Origin: Bacillota bacterium
GTDB lineage: Bacteria; Bacillota; Bacilli; Paenibacillales; NBRC-103111
Length of the DNA: 25,765 nucleotides
Direction of reading: 5' to 3'
Assembly (NCBI GenBank): GCA_023388055.1
Contig: JAEWGW010000035.1
Location: 1 to 25,765 of the forward strand
Below are positions 13,369-20,732 of the stretch, piece by piece. The notes beneath the pieces were generated by a model. It made no database searches, had not been told where the DNA came from, and was given only the letters and a program-made list of their open reading frames with translations. The translations under genes and the position numbers were made by a program. Each line of letters starts with the position of its first letter. Within the stretch, counting starts at the first letter, position 1.

Positions 13369-14550
13369 TTATCGCCCATCCCGCCCATGGGGCAGCAGCC
13401 AGCTTGCCGCGTCAGGCCCAAGGGGAACGATGCCGTAAGGGCTATTCCCCTGGCCGCTGAGATGACCGGACAGATGGTAGTGCCGCTTGATGGCATCAAA
13501 ATCGGTGGTATCTCCAAAGCCGCGGGTCTGGTAGAGGTCCCGGGCATAGCCCCACAGGTGGGTATAATCTGCCAGCCGCTGGCGGTTCGCCCGGAACGCC
13601 GTGAAATACGCCGCGTCGAATCGGGCCAGCGTAGTATAAAGTCGCACATCGGAATCGGTGATGGCATCCCCGAACAGATAACGGCTGCTTCCCAGCCGTT
13701 CCTCCAGCCGGTCCAACCGGGCAAACAGGATATCGAAGGCCTGCTCATAGGCCTCCTGGGAGCGGGCGAAGCCCGCTTTATACACCCCGTTGTTGACCTC
13801 GTGGAAGATAACCTCGTTCAGCGCATCAATTTCGTCGCGCAGATGCTCCGGGTACAGATCCGGTGCGCCGGGTGTATGGTAGGAAGCCCATGCTGTCTCC
13901 AGGTGATTAGTCAGCCGGAAGTAGTCGTTCTGCACAACCTTGCGGGATGGGATATCCACCAGTGCCGGAACAGTAGGTCTGCCCTGGTAATCCGGATTGG
14001 CAGCCCGGTAAGCGTCACTTACATACCGGATGCCCAGCACCGGATCAACCTCCCCTTCGTCCAGGGTAAATGCCCAATCGGCATGCGGCAGAGTGGGCCG
14101 TATCGGGTCTACCGTGCCCAGGCTGATCACCTCCTCCAGCCCCAGCAGGCGGCGGACGATCACCGCCCGGTGGGCCCAAGGGCAAGCCGCGCACCATAAG
14201 AGCCGGTAGCGCCCAGCTTCCACCGGCAGTTCACCCGGGGCTGAGCCGAAGGAGGAACTGAAGCGGTTAGGCTGGCGCACGAAAGCACCGTTGCCGGCAA
14301 TTTCCGCCGGAGCCAAAGGCTGCTCCACCGCGGTATCCGCATCTGCTCCTTCGCCAACTTCGCTCTTCACCCCCGTCTCCGCTTCTGCTCCTTCGCCAAC
14401 TCCGCTCTCCACCCCCGTCTCAGCAACTCCACTTACACCTTCCCGGCCTGCCGCAGCTGTCTGCTTCCGTCCTGCTTCCGCCGAAGTTTGAGTCCTCACC
14501 GGCACATCCGCTGTAGCACCGGTTTGTTCAGTCTTAATCTCCTCCGCCAT
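13369..14550 (-). CDS. GS-HQR-like thiol transferase with a repeat-bearing N-terminal extension
   Basis: This is copy 1 of four paralogues of glutathionyl-hydroquinone reductase (Xi-class GST, YqjG/PcpF type). These enzymes use a catalytic Cys to strip a thiol conjugate from hydroquinones. The product has 393 residues from the ATG at 14550; a GTG at 14559 directly abutting the upstream stop is an alternative. The catalytic motif is C123-P-W-A-H-R. Family hallmarks include VDPVLGIRYVSDAY, GRPTVPALVD, NDYFRLTNHLE, PDLYPEHLRDEID, NNGVYKAGFARSQEAYE, ITDSDVRLYTTLARFD and GFGDTTDFDAIKRHYH. Residues ~1-80 are an acidic, Gly/Ala/Glu-rich extension containing a 14-residue tandem repeat, absent from the other copies. 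It is the last gene after the GNAT and copy 2. The true thiol substrate is unknown, since Bacillota usually lack glutathione. Confidence 0.88.
   Translation of the reverse strand: MAEEIKTEQTGATADVPVRTQTSAEAGRKQTAAAGREGVSGVAETGVESGVGEGAEAETGVKSEVGEGADADTAVEQPLAPAEIAGNGAFVRQPNRFSSSFGSAPGELPVEAGRYRLLWCAACPWAHRAVIVRRLLGLEEVISLGTVDPIRPTLPHADWAFTLDEGEVDPVLGIRYVSDAYRAANPDYQGRPTVPALVDIPSRKVVQNDYFRLTNHLETAWASYHTPGAPDLYPEHLRDEIDALNEVIFHEVNNGVYKAGFARSQEAYEQAFDILFARLDRLEERLGSSRYLFGDAITDSDVRLYTTLARFDAAYFTAFRANRQRLADYTHLWGYARDLYQTRGFGDTTDFDAIKRHYHLSGHLSGQGNSPYGIVPLGPDAASWLLPHGRDGR
14336..14419 (-). repeat. In-frame 42-bp tandem repeat inside a GS-HQR gene
   Basis: Two full copies (14336-14377 and 14378-14419) differ at only a few positions, and a degraded third copy begins at 14420. 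The period of 42 bp is exactly 14 codons and encodes the ETGVESGVGEGAEA / ETGVKSEVGEGADA repeat in the N-terminal extension. Copy number could vary between strains without a frameshift. Confidence 0.85.
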
Positions 14551-14559
14551 AACTTCCAC

Positions 14560-15615
14560 TCATCCTTTGCTCCATTTTTCCCGCCCGTGGGGGGTTAACC
14601 AGATGGCCTCGTCCTGTCCCTTGGGGCGGATGCCGAAGGGATTGCGGGCAAAACCCCGCAGATGGGGTGAGGCGTGATAGCTGCTGCGGATGGCGGCCAG
14701 GTCCGTGGTATCCCCGAAGCCGGGGATTTGGTACAGATCCCGGGCGTAGCTCCACAGATTGGGGAAGTCTACCAGCCGATTACGGTTGGTGTTGAATACC
14801 GGATAATACGCCGCATCGAACCGGACCAAGGTGGTGTAAAGCCGCACATCCGAATCGGTAATGGCGTCCCCGAATAGATACCGGCTCCCGGTCAGCCGCT
14901 CCTCCAGCCAGTCCAGCCGGGCGAACAGCGTATGGTACGCCCGCTCATACGCTCCCTGGGAATGGGCGAAGCCAGCCTTGTAGACACCGCTGTTAATGTC
15001 GGTGAAGATAACCGCGTTCAAGGCGTCAATCTCTTCGCGCAGCCCTTCGGGGTACAAATCCGGCGCCCCCTCCTTATGGAACGGCGCCCAAACCGTCTCC
15101 AGATAGTTGGTCAGCCGGAAATAATCACTGTTCACTCCGCGGCCGGTCTGCACATCCACCACGATAGGCACTGTAGGCCTGCCTGGCCAAGCCGGGTCCT
15201 CGGCGTCATAGATCTCCTTGATATAACGGATACCCAGCACCGGGTCCACGCCGCCTTCGTCCAAGGAGAACTCCCAGCCGTGCTCCGTCCGGAAATGGCT
15301 GGCCGTACCTAAGCTGATGGCCTCCTCCAGGCCCAGCAGCCGCCGCACAATCACCGCCCGGTGGGCATAGGGGCAGGCTTTCATCCACAGAAGCCGGTAC
15401 CGCCCCGCCTCCGGCCGGTGTTCGCCAGGCCCATAGCCGAAGGGCACCGTAAACAGGTTGTCCTGCGGCGTAAAAGTACCGTCTGCGGCAAGCTCCCGCC
15501 GGAACACAGGGTGTTGGCCTGCGCTGCCGGGGGTCTGCTCGATACCCGGTCTGTCAGCATCCCCCAGGTTACCGGATAACCCACCCTGTAGCTTCACTTT
15601 GCCCGTAACGCTCAT
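14560..15615 (-). CDS. GS-HQR-like thiol transferase (copy 2)
   Basis: A 351-residue paralogue of glutathionyl-hydroquinone reductase. The catalytic cysteine is C81 in the variant motif C-P-Y-A-H-R (Tyr in place of the usual Trp). Family blocks are present: VDPVLGIRYIKEIYD, GRPTVPIVVDV, NSDYFRLTNYLETVW, PDLYPEGLREEIDALN, NSGVYKAGFAHSQGAYE, ITDSDVRLYTTLVRFD and IPGFGDTTDLAAIRSSYH. A Gly-rich N-terminal segment of ~45 residues precedes the conserved start FTPQDNLFTVPFG. The ATG at 15615 follows a GAGGGG stretch. It lies 12 bp after the GNAT gene and its stop is 9 bp before the preferred start of copy 1, so the three genes form one operon. Conserved thioredoxin-like and helical GST domains are both complete. 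Confidence 0.88.
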   Translation of the reverse strand: MSVTGKVKLQGGLSGNLGDADRPGIEQTPGSAGQHPVFRRELAADGTFTPQDNLFTVPFGYGPGEHRPEAGRYRLLWMKACPYAHRAVIVRRLLGLEEAISLGTASHFRTEHGWEFSLDEGGVDPVLGIRYIKEIYDAEDPAWPGRPTVPIVVDVQTGRGVNSDYFRLTNYLETVWAPFHKEGAPDLYPEGLREEIDALNAVIFTDINSGVYKAGFAHSQGAYERAYHTLFARLDWLEERLTGSRYLFGDAITDSDVRLYTTLVRFDAAYYPVFNTNRNRLVDFPNLWSYARDLYQIPGFGDTTDLAAIRSSYHASPHLRGFARNPFGIRPKGQDEAIWLTPHGREKWSKG

Positions 15616-15627
15616 CCCCTCATCCCC

Positions 15628-16050
15628 TCATTCGATAAAATCCATCTCTTCCATCTTCTCTACCGACTGGTACCGGGCCATGCCTGTTTTCATCCGCCGG
15701 AAGCCCAGATGCCGGTAGAAGCTGACCGTGTCGGGATGGGTGTACAGCACCACATTGCAGTGGCCCACCGCCTTCAACAGATCATCGATAATCAGCCGTC
15801 CCAGCCCTTGGCCGTGGTAGTCCGGGTCCACGGCGATGTTGAACAACGCCGCTTGGGCTACCCCGTCGGAGATGCTGCGCCCGAAGCCGATGAACCGGTC
15901 CCCGTCATACAGGAAGGTGACGGAGTAGCTGTTTTCGAAGGCCTTCCGGTGATGCTCCGGCTGCGCCTGGGAAATGCCGAAATGGGACAAAAGAGCGGCA
16001 ATCCGCTCCCAGTTCCCGTACCGGCAATCATTTTGAATGGTAATGGCCAT
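15628..16050 (-). CDS. GNAT-family N-acetyltransferase
   Basis: A ~140-residue acetyl-CoA-dependent N-acetyltransferase. Acetyl-CoA motif A reads FNIAVDPDYHGQGLGRLIIDDLL, and motif B is VLYTHPDTVSFYRHLGFRRMKTGMARYQ. The ATG at 16050 is used, but the best ribosome site (GGAGG) is 13 nt away; the TTG at 16056, spaced 7 nt, may be the real start and would add two residues. It is the first gene of an operon with two GS-HQR paralogues and is divergent from an AraC-type regulator. The acceptor is unknown. By analogy with the B. subtilis sulfur-salvage acetyltransferases SnaA/SnaB, acetylation of an S-modified cysteine is a possibility; this is inference from context. Confidence 0.85.
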   Translation of the reverse strand: MAITIQNDCRYGNWERIAALLSHFGISQAQPEHHRKAFENSYSVTFLYDGDRFIGFGRSISDGVAQAALFNIAVDPDYHGQGLGRLIIDDLLKAVGHCNVVLYTHPDTVSFYRHLGFRRMKTGMARYQSVEKMEEMDFIE

Positions 16051-16096
16051 GGACAACAACAGACCTCCGATCTTTTCACCAAAAATAAACCAAGTA

Positions 16097-16120
16097 ATTA
16101 TATATGATTAATAGTATAAT
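16097..16120. promoter_or_regulatory. Divergent promoter region between the GNAT operon and AraC-type gene
   Basis: This AT-rich stretch holds a TATAAT on the plus strand (16115-16120) upstream of the AraC-type gene. A TATAAT on the minus strand (complement of 16097-16102) lies upstream of the GNAT gene. Neither has a clear -35 box. That pattern is common for activator-dependent promoters and fits control by the AraC-type protein, but it is only suggestive. Confidence 0.5.
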
Positions 16121-16162
16121 TGAAGGCATATCATTTCCCCCGTAGAAAAGGAGCGATGGACA

Positions 16163-17032
16163 GTGAAACGGATACCTCCAAGCATAGAAACCTACCGGCC
16201 CCGCCAGCCGTTTCTCCAGAAGCTGCTGCCTGCTTATGTGGAAGGAGGCCATGCTGCTTCCGACCTGTTCGGCGGCGGCATCCAATTTACGGGCTTCCGC
16301 CTGAATACCGACAACGCGGATAAAATGTTCGTCTTTCCCGACGGCTGCCTCTACCTGGTGATTTGCTGCTATCCTCCCAAGCCGTCCGCCAATATCTGCG
16401 GCAGCCTGATCCACCGCAAACAGGGCTTTTTTGTCCGGTCCGACTGTGAATATTTCTCCATCCGCTTTCTTCCGGGCTACGTGGAGCCCTTCTTCAAGCA
16501 GCCCGCCAATGAATTCACCGAATTTGAGACGCCTGTCCAGACGGTGCTTCCCCATGCGGATGAGCTTCTGGAAGCAGTTGCAGCAGCACCTACCTTTGAC
16601 GGGCGGGTCAATGCCTTCATGGAGTTCTATCTGCGGTATTACCCCCGGGAGTTCAATATTCCAGATTTGGTCCGGTATGCGGCAGGCCGGATTATTCAAA
16701 CCCGCGGTGCGGCTCCAATCGGGGAACTGGCAGCGGACACGGGCTATTCCTCCCGCTATCTGCTGAATCTGTTCCAGCGTTATTTGGGTATGCCTCCCAA
16801 GCTGTTCAGCCGGATCATCCGCTTCCAGTACGCCTTGGAGGAGCTGAGCCATTATGGGGAGGACGCCTCCCTCGGGACGATTCTGGACCTGGGTTATTTT
16901 GACCAGAACCACTTTATTAAGGAGTTCAAGGAATTCGGAGCGGAAACGCCCAAGAAATATTTGCGGCTTTTTCCCGCATCCCAGGAGGCAGATGCCGAAC
17001 TAAGAGATTGCCACGAAATAAAGCACCTCTAA
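16163..17032 (+). CDS. AraC-family transcriptional regulator
   Basis: A 289-residue regulator. The GTG at 16163 follows AAAGGAG (16147-16153) by 9 nt. Residues ~1-165 form an effector or oligomerisation domain with no recognised ligand motif. Residues ~180-280 are a double helix-turn-helix: APIGELAADTGYSSRYLLNLFQRYLGMPPKLFSRIIRFQYAL, then ASLGTILDLGYFDQNHFIKEFKEFGAETPKKYLR. It is divergent from the GNAT/GS-HQR operon and converges on the end of the cystine-type transporter operon, so it is the obvious local candidate to control both thiol-related operons. Autoregulation and ligand identity are not visible. Confidence 0.88.
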   Translation: MKRIPPSIETYRPRQPFLQKLLPAYVEGGHAASDLFGGGIQFTGFRLNTDNADKMFVFPDGCLYLVICCYPPKPSANICGSLIHRKQGFFVRSDCEYFSIRFLPGYVEPFFKQPANEFTEFETPVQTVLPHADELLEAVAAAPTFDGRVNAFMEFYLRYYPREFNIPDLVRYAAGRIIQTRGAAPIGELAADTGYSSRYLLNLFQRYLGMPPKLFSRIIRFQYALEELSHYGEDASLGTILDLGYFDQNHFIKEFKEFGAETPKKYLRLFPASQEADAELRDCHEIKHL

Positions 17033-17060
17033 TTTCCCGGCAGCTCCCAACCGCGAAGAA

Positions 17061-17090
17061 GGCGGCCTGCCTCATGCGTGACCGGCCGCC
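17061..17090. terminator. Possible bidirectional hairpin between converging genes
   Basis: GGCGGCC (17061-17067) and GGCCGCC (17084-17090) form a 7-bp GC stem in the 75-bp gap between the converging AraC-type and ABC-ATPase genes. No T run follows on either strand, so it is a weak terminator candidate at best. Confidence 0.35.
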
Positions 17091-17107
17091 CGCTATCTCT
17101 CCGCGTC

Positions 17108-17866
17108 TTAAATCGTATACTCCGTCTCCTGGTACTGGTAGAACTTGCCCAGGAAGTCCTTGATCCGGTCATTCTTCGGATGCTCGAAGACCTCCTTGGG
17201 CGTACCGTCGGCAATAATTTTACCATCGGCCAAAAACAGCACCCGGTTGGCCACACGCTGGACGAAATTCAGCTCATGGGAAACGATGATCATCGTGTTC
17301 CCCTCTTGGGCTGCCGTCCGGATGGTATCCAGCACCTCACCCACCAACTCGGGGTCCAGCGCCGAGGTTGGCTCGTCGAACAGCAGGATGCTGGGCTCCA
17401 TGGCCAACGCACGGGCAATGCCCACACGCTGCTGCTGTCCTCCTGACAGCTGGCGGGGATAGTGGTTGATTTTATCCGCCAGCCCCACCTTTTTCAGATG
17501 CTCATAGGCGATTTGCTCCGCCTCCCGCTTGGGAAGCTTCTTGACCACCGCCAGCCCCTCCGCCACATTCTCCAGCGCAGTTTTCCGGCGGAATAGGTTG
17601 TACTGCTGGAAAACCATCGCTGTATACTGGCGCAGCGTGCGAATCTGCTCCCTGCTCCGCTTTTGCACGTCGAAATGAAAATCATTGATCCGGATGCTTC
17701 CCGCCTCCGGCTCCTCCAGGAAATTGAGGCAGCGCAGGAAGGTGGACTTGCCTGCACCGGAGGGTCCAATCACAGCTACAACCTCACCCTTTTGGATATC
17801 CAGGTCAATATGGTCCAATACGACGTTTTCCCGAAACCGTTTATACAGATTCCGTACTTCGATCAT
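17108..17866 (-). CDS. Amino-acid ABC transporter ATPase (TcyN/GlnQ type)
   Basis: A 252-residue cytoplasmic ATPase of a polar amino-acid importer. Walker A is G34-PSGAGKS-T42, the signature is LSGGQQQR, Walker B is ILLFDEPTSALDP, and the H-loop is IIVSHELNF. The ATG at 17866 is preferred because GGAGAAG lies 9 nt upstream; a GTG at 17875 would overlap that site. The gene overlaps the permease gene by 26 nt and ends the operon. Together with the upstream permease and binding protein it makes a complete importer. Resemblance of the binding protein to B. subtilis TcyJ/TcyK points to cystine or related sulfur amino acids. Confidence 0.93.
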   Translation of the reverse strand: MIEVRNLYKRFRENVVLDHIDLDIQKGEVVAVIGPSGAGKSTFLRCLNFLEEPEAGSIRINDFHFDVQKRSREQIRTLRQYTAMVFQQYNLFRRKTALENVAEGLAVVKKLPKREAEQIAYEHLKKVGLADKINHYPRQLSGGQQQRVGIARALAMEPSILLFDEPTSALDPELVGEVLDTIRTAAQEGNTMIIVSHELNFVQRVANRVLFLADGKIIADGTPKEVFEHPKNDRIKDFLGKFYQYQETEYTI

Positions 17867-18593
17867 GCAGCCCACTTCTCCTGACTATTTTCACATCGTT
17901 GATGCTCATCTTCTTCTCAATCCGCTTGATGCCCTGCTCAATGACGATGGTCAGCGCCCAATAAATAATGGACAGCGCCACGTATACCTCGAAATACCGG
18001 TAGTTGTTGCCGGCGATAATCTTCCCCTGGGCGGTCATTTCCACCACGGAGCAGACAAAGGCCAAGGAGGTTCCCTTCATCAGCCCGATGAGGGTGTTGC
18101 CCAGGGTGGGCAGCGCCACCTCGAAGGCTTCGGGTATAATAATCCTCCGCAGGGTCTGGAAGTAGGTCATCCCGAGAGAGTTGGCCGCCTCCAGCTGACC
18201 CTTGTCGATGGATTGGATGGCTGCCCGGATGCTTTCGGAGGTGTACGCCGCCTCATTCATGGTGAAGGCCAGCAGCACAAACAGCATAGCCGGAATATTA
18301 TTCACGGTGTAGTCCGTGCCGTTATAGTAGTTGAAGTATTTCAGGGCAATGGGAATACCGTAGTAGGTAATGTACAGCTGGATCAGAATCGGCGTGCCCC
18401 TCATGAAGGAGACGAATAAGACCGTCAGCCGGTACAGCACCGGGATGCGCTTGATCTTGATAATCGCCAGCAGCAGACCCAGCACCAATCCGAAAAACAT
18501 GGACAATACGGTGATTTCCAACGTGACAGGCAGATAAACCAGCAGTCTGGGAATCAGCTCCAATACCAGCTTGAAGTCGAATATGTTGGGCAT
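17841..18593 (-). CDS. Amino-acid ABC transporter permease (TcyL/TcyM type)
   Basis: A 250-residue integral membrane protein of the His/Glu/Gln/Arg/opine permease family, with about five membrane segments (for example residues ~18-42, ~56-80 and ~98-118). The ATPase-docking EAA loop is EAANSLGMTYFQTLRRIIIPEAFEVALPTLGN. FMRGTPILIQLYITYYGIP is typical of this family. The ATG at 18593 has GAGGT just upstream. It lies 14 bp after the binding-protein gene and overlaps the ATPase gene. Only one permease is present, so the channel is probably a homodimer, unlike TcyLM. Confidence 0.92.
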   Translation of the reverse strand: MPNIFDFKLVLELIPRLLVYLPVTLEITVLSMFFGLVLGLLLAIIKIKRIPVLYRLTVLFVSFMRGTPILIQLYITYYGIPIALKYFNYYNGTDYTVNNIPAMLFVLLAFTMNEAAYTSESIRAAIQSIDKGQLEAANSLGMTYFQTLRRIIIPEAFEVALPTLGNTLIGLMKGTSLAFVCSVVEMTAQGKIIAGNNYRYFEVYVALSIIYWALTIVIEQGIKRIEKKMSINDVKIVRRSGLHDRSTESV

Positions 18594-18607
18594 GGCTTAC
18601 CTCACAC

Positions 18608-19513
18608 TCATTTCGGGGAGAAGTCCCCGCCGAAGTATTTGGTGCTGATTTTGCCAACGGTGCCGTCCTTGACCAGCTTATCCAACGCTCCGTTGATGTC
18701 CTTCTCCAGCTGCTCGGTGTATTTTCCCTTGCTGAGGATCAGATAGCTGAATGGCGCACCGATGAGCTTGGTTTCCTCCTCAGACAGGGGAACAGCCTTC
18801 AGCTTCAGCTTGTAGTCGGTCACGTATTTCTGCAGAATCGCCGCATCGATGAGCTGAAAATCGGCTTTTCCGCTTTCCACATTTTGCAGCGTGGCCAGCA
18901 TGTCGGCTTCTGTGTATTTCAGCTTCACTGGATTGTCCGTGTGGGTCTTGTTGTAGTTCTCAATGGCGGTGGTGTAGTTGACACCTGCGTTTACCTCAGT
19001 GGTTTTGCCCTGCAGATCCTTGAAGACGTTCAGATCCGTACGGCTTGAAGCCTGGGCAATGACATATTGGTTCTTAAAAATAGCGTTGGTATACACGTAT
19101 TTTTGCTTGCGCGCTTCATTCATGGCGAAGTTATTGGCGCCGATCTGGTAGCGGTCAGAGTCAAGTCCGGCGAAGATGGAGGTAAACTCGGTCTTCTCGA
19201 AGGAAATCTCATACTGGGGCAGCTCCTTGAAGATCGCCTTAACCACTTCAATGTCGTAGCCCTCCAGCTCGTTCTTGTCGTTTACATAAGAGAAGGGCCG
19301 GGGAGAGCCGCCGGTGGCCACTTTAATTTTGGTTTTGGTTGCAGGAGCAGTAGGTGCCGTGCTTGCCGCAGCTGCCGTTGTTCCGGCGGGAGCTGTTGAG
19401 GAGGCTTCGCCTGCCCCATTGCTTTCCTTGGCGCCGCAGCCTGCCAGCACCAATGCCATCGAGGCTGTTATGACGGTTGCCAATGTTAAAATCCGGGATG
19501 CTGTACGCTTCAT
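18608..19513 (-). CDS. Solute-binding lipoprotein, TcyJ/TcyK-like (sulfur amino acids)
   Basis: A 301-residue extracellular substrate-binding lipoprotein. The ATG at 19513 follows AAGGAG by 9 nt; an upstream in-frame start at 19549 lacks a site. The signal peptide ends at lipobox VLAGC with C26, followed by a Ser/Ala/Thr-rich linker to residue ~60. The binding-protein family-3 fold starts near KIKVATGGSPRPFSYVNDKNELEGYDIEVVKAIF. The stretch FAGLDSDRYQIGANNFA closely resembles B. subtilis TcyJ/TcyK, which deliver cystine, cystathionine and djenkolate. The exact ligand is inferred. It follows the MetE/YxjG-like gene by 75 bp, a gap that could hold a weak internal promoter. Confidence 0.9.
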   Translation of the reverse strand: MKRTASRILTLATVITASMALVLAGCGAKESNGAGEASSTAPAGTTAAAASTAPTAPATKTKIKVATGGSPRPFSYVNDKNELEGYDIEVVKAIFKELPQYEISFEKTEFTSIFAGLDSDRYQIGANNFAMNEARKQKYVYTNAIFKNQYVIAQASSRTDLNVFKDLQGKTTEVNAGVNYTTAIENYNKTHTDNPVKLKYTEADMLATLQNVESGKADFQLIDAAILQKYVTDYKLKLKAVPLSEEETKLIGAPFSYLILSKGKYTEQLEKDINGALDKLVKDGTVGKISTKYFGGDFSPK

Positions 19514-19588
19514 GTCCTTCGTCTCCTTGTCGTCTATGAATGATGTCATTAAATATAAAGCTTATTAATAGTCTGCCGGGTCAATCAG

Positions 19589-20716
19589 TCAGCGGCTTCC
19601 CCAAACTTCTTCCGCAATCTCCCGGATCAGCTGGAGCTTCGCCCACTGCTCCTCCTCCGTCAGAATGTTGCCCTCCTCTGTAGAGGCAAAGCCGCATTGC
19701 GGGCTGAGATGAAGGCGGTCCAGGTCCACATATTGAGCTGCTTCATGAATCCGCCGGATGATGTCCTCCTTGCTCTCCAGCTCCGGTGATTTGGAGGTAA
19801 CCAGGCCCAGCACCACCTTCTTGTCTTTGCTCACAAAGCGCAAGGGCTCGAAGCCGCCTGCCCGGTCGGAGTCATACTCCAAATAGAGGGCATCTACATG
19901 CTCCCGGGCAAACAACGCCTCCGACACCGGCTCATAACCGCCGAAGGTGGCCCAGGTGGAGCGGAAATTCCCCCGGCACACATGGGTGGTGATCACCAGG
20001 TCCTCCGGACGTCCGTCCAGCACCAGGTTGTTCACCCGCAGCTTCTCCTCCTTCCGCTCCTCGTCACTGCTGCGGTCCGGATTAAACGCCTTGGAGCGCC
20101 CTTCAAAAAATTGCCCCCAGGAGCAGTCATCCAGTTGGACATTCCGGCAGCCTAATTGATACAGGTCCGCTATGACGGATTTGTAAGCCCGGACAATGTC
20201 CTGGATCAGCTCCTCCTTGTTGGGATAGAACTGGCTGGTGTTTTCAATATTCTTGGGAGAAACCAGGTGCAGCAAGAACTGGGTTGGAGAAGGGATGGTT
20301 TGGCGGACCACTACACCGGGAGCGGCGATGCTCTGCACAAACTTGAAATGCTCCAGGAACGGATGATTTTCTCCGCTGATTCTTCCGGTTAAGGCTGCGG
20401 ACTCCGCCCTGCTCTCCACATCCTTGAATACATTGGTGGCATCGGAAACAGTCTTCTCCACTCCCTGCAAGCCCCAAAAGAAATCCAGATGCCACCAGCT
20501 CCGGCGGAATTCGCCGTCTGTAGCCACCTGTAGGCCGGCTTTCTGCTGCTTCTCCACTAATTCGGTAATAGCCTTATCTTCTACCGCCTTCAGCGCTTCC
20601 GCTGTAAGCTCGCCCTTAGCATGCTGCGCCCGGGCCTCCTTCAATTCTGCGGGCCGCAGGAAGCTTCCCACCACATCAAAACGGAACGGAGCTGTGCGGA
20701 TATCGGTTTTGCTCAT
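19589..20716 (-). CDS. MetE C-terminal-like methyltransferase (YxjG/YxjH family)
   Basis: A 375-residue single-barrel homologue of the catalytic half of cobalamin-independent methionine synthase. The zinc ligands expected for thiol activation are present: H245 and C247 in THVCRGN, C341 in LSPQCGFAS, and probably E280 in LYLEYD. VGSFLRP at residues 16-22 and ATDGEFRRSWWHLDFF are typical of the YxjG/YxjH group. Members are thought to methylate homocysteine or a related thiol, with an uncertain methyl donor because the N-terminal folate-binding half is missing. The ATG at 20716 follows AAAGGAG. It lies between the GS-HQR pair and the transporter, with only a 16-bp gap to the former. No S-box riboswitch fits in that gap. 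Confidence 0.9.
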   Translation of the reverse strand: MSKTDIRTAPFRFDVVGSFLRPAELKEARAQHAKGELTAEALKAVEDKAITELVEKQQKAGLQVATDGEFRRSWWHLDFFWGLQGVEKTVSDATNVFKDVESRAESAALTGRISGENHPFLEHFKFVQSIAAPGVVVRQTIPSPTQFLLHLVSPKNIENTSQFYPNKEELIQDIVRAYKSVIADLYQLGCRNVQLDDCSWGQFFEGRSKAFNPDRSSDEERKEEKLRVNNLVLDGRPEDLVITTHVCRGNFRSTWATFGGYEPVSEALFAREHVDALYLEYDSDRAGGFEPLRFVSKDKKVVLGLVTSKSPELESKEDIIRRIHEAAQYVDLDRLHLSPQCGFASTEEGNILTEEEQWAKLQLIREIAEEVWGSR

Positions 20717-20732
20717 GGATGGTTACGCTCCT

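Noticed and set aside
13276..14199. Plus-strand open frame of 307 codons.
   Set aside because: It begins in the minisatellite and then reads antisense through the first GS-HQR gene; no ribosome site or family match.
20717..20732. Possible S-box or T-box riboswitch controlling the MetE/YxjG-like gene.
   Set aside because: Only 16 bp separate it from the preceding gene, and the 99-bp gap at 22757-22855 contains no recognisable riboswitch core.
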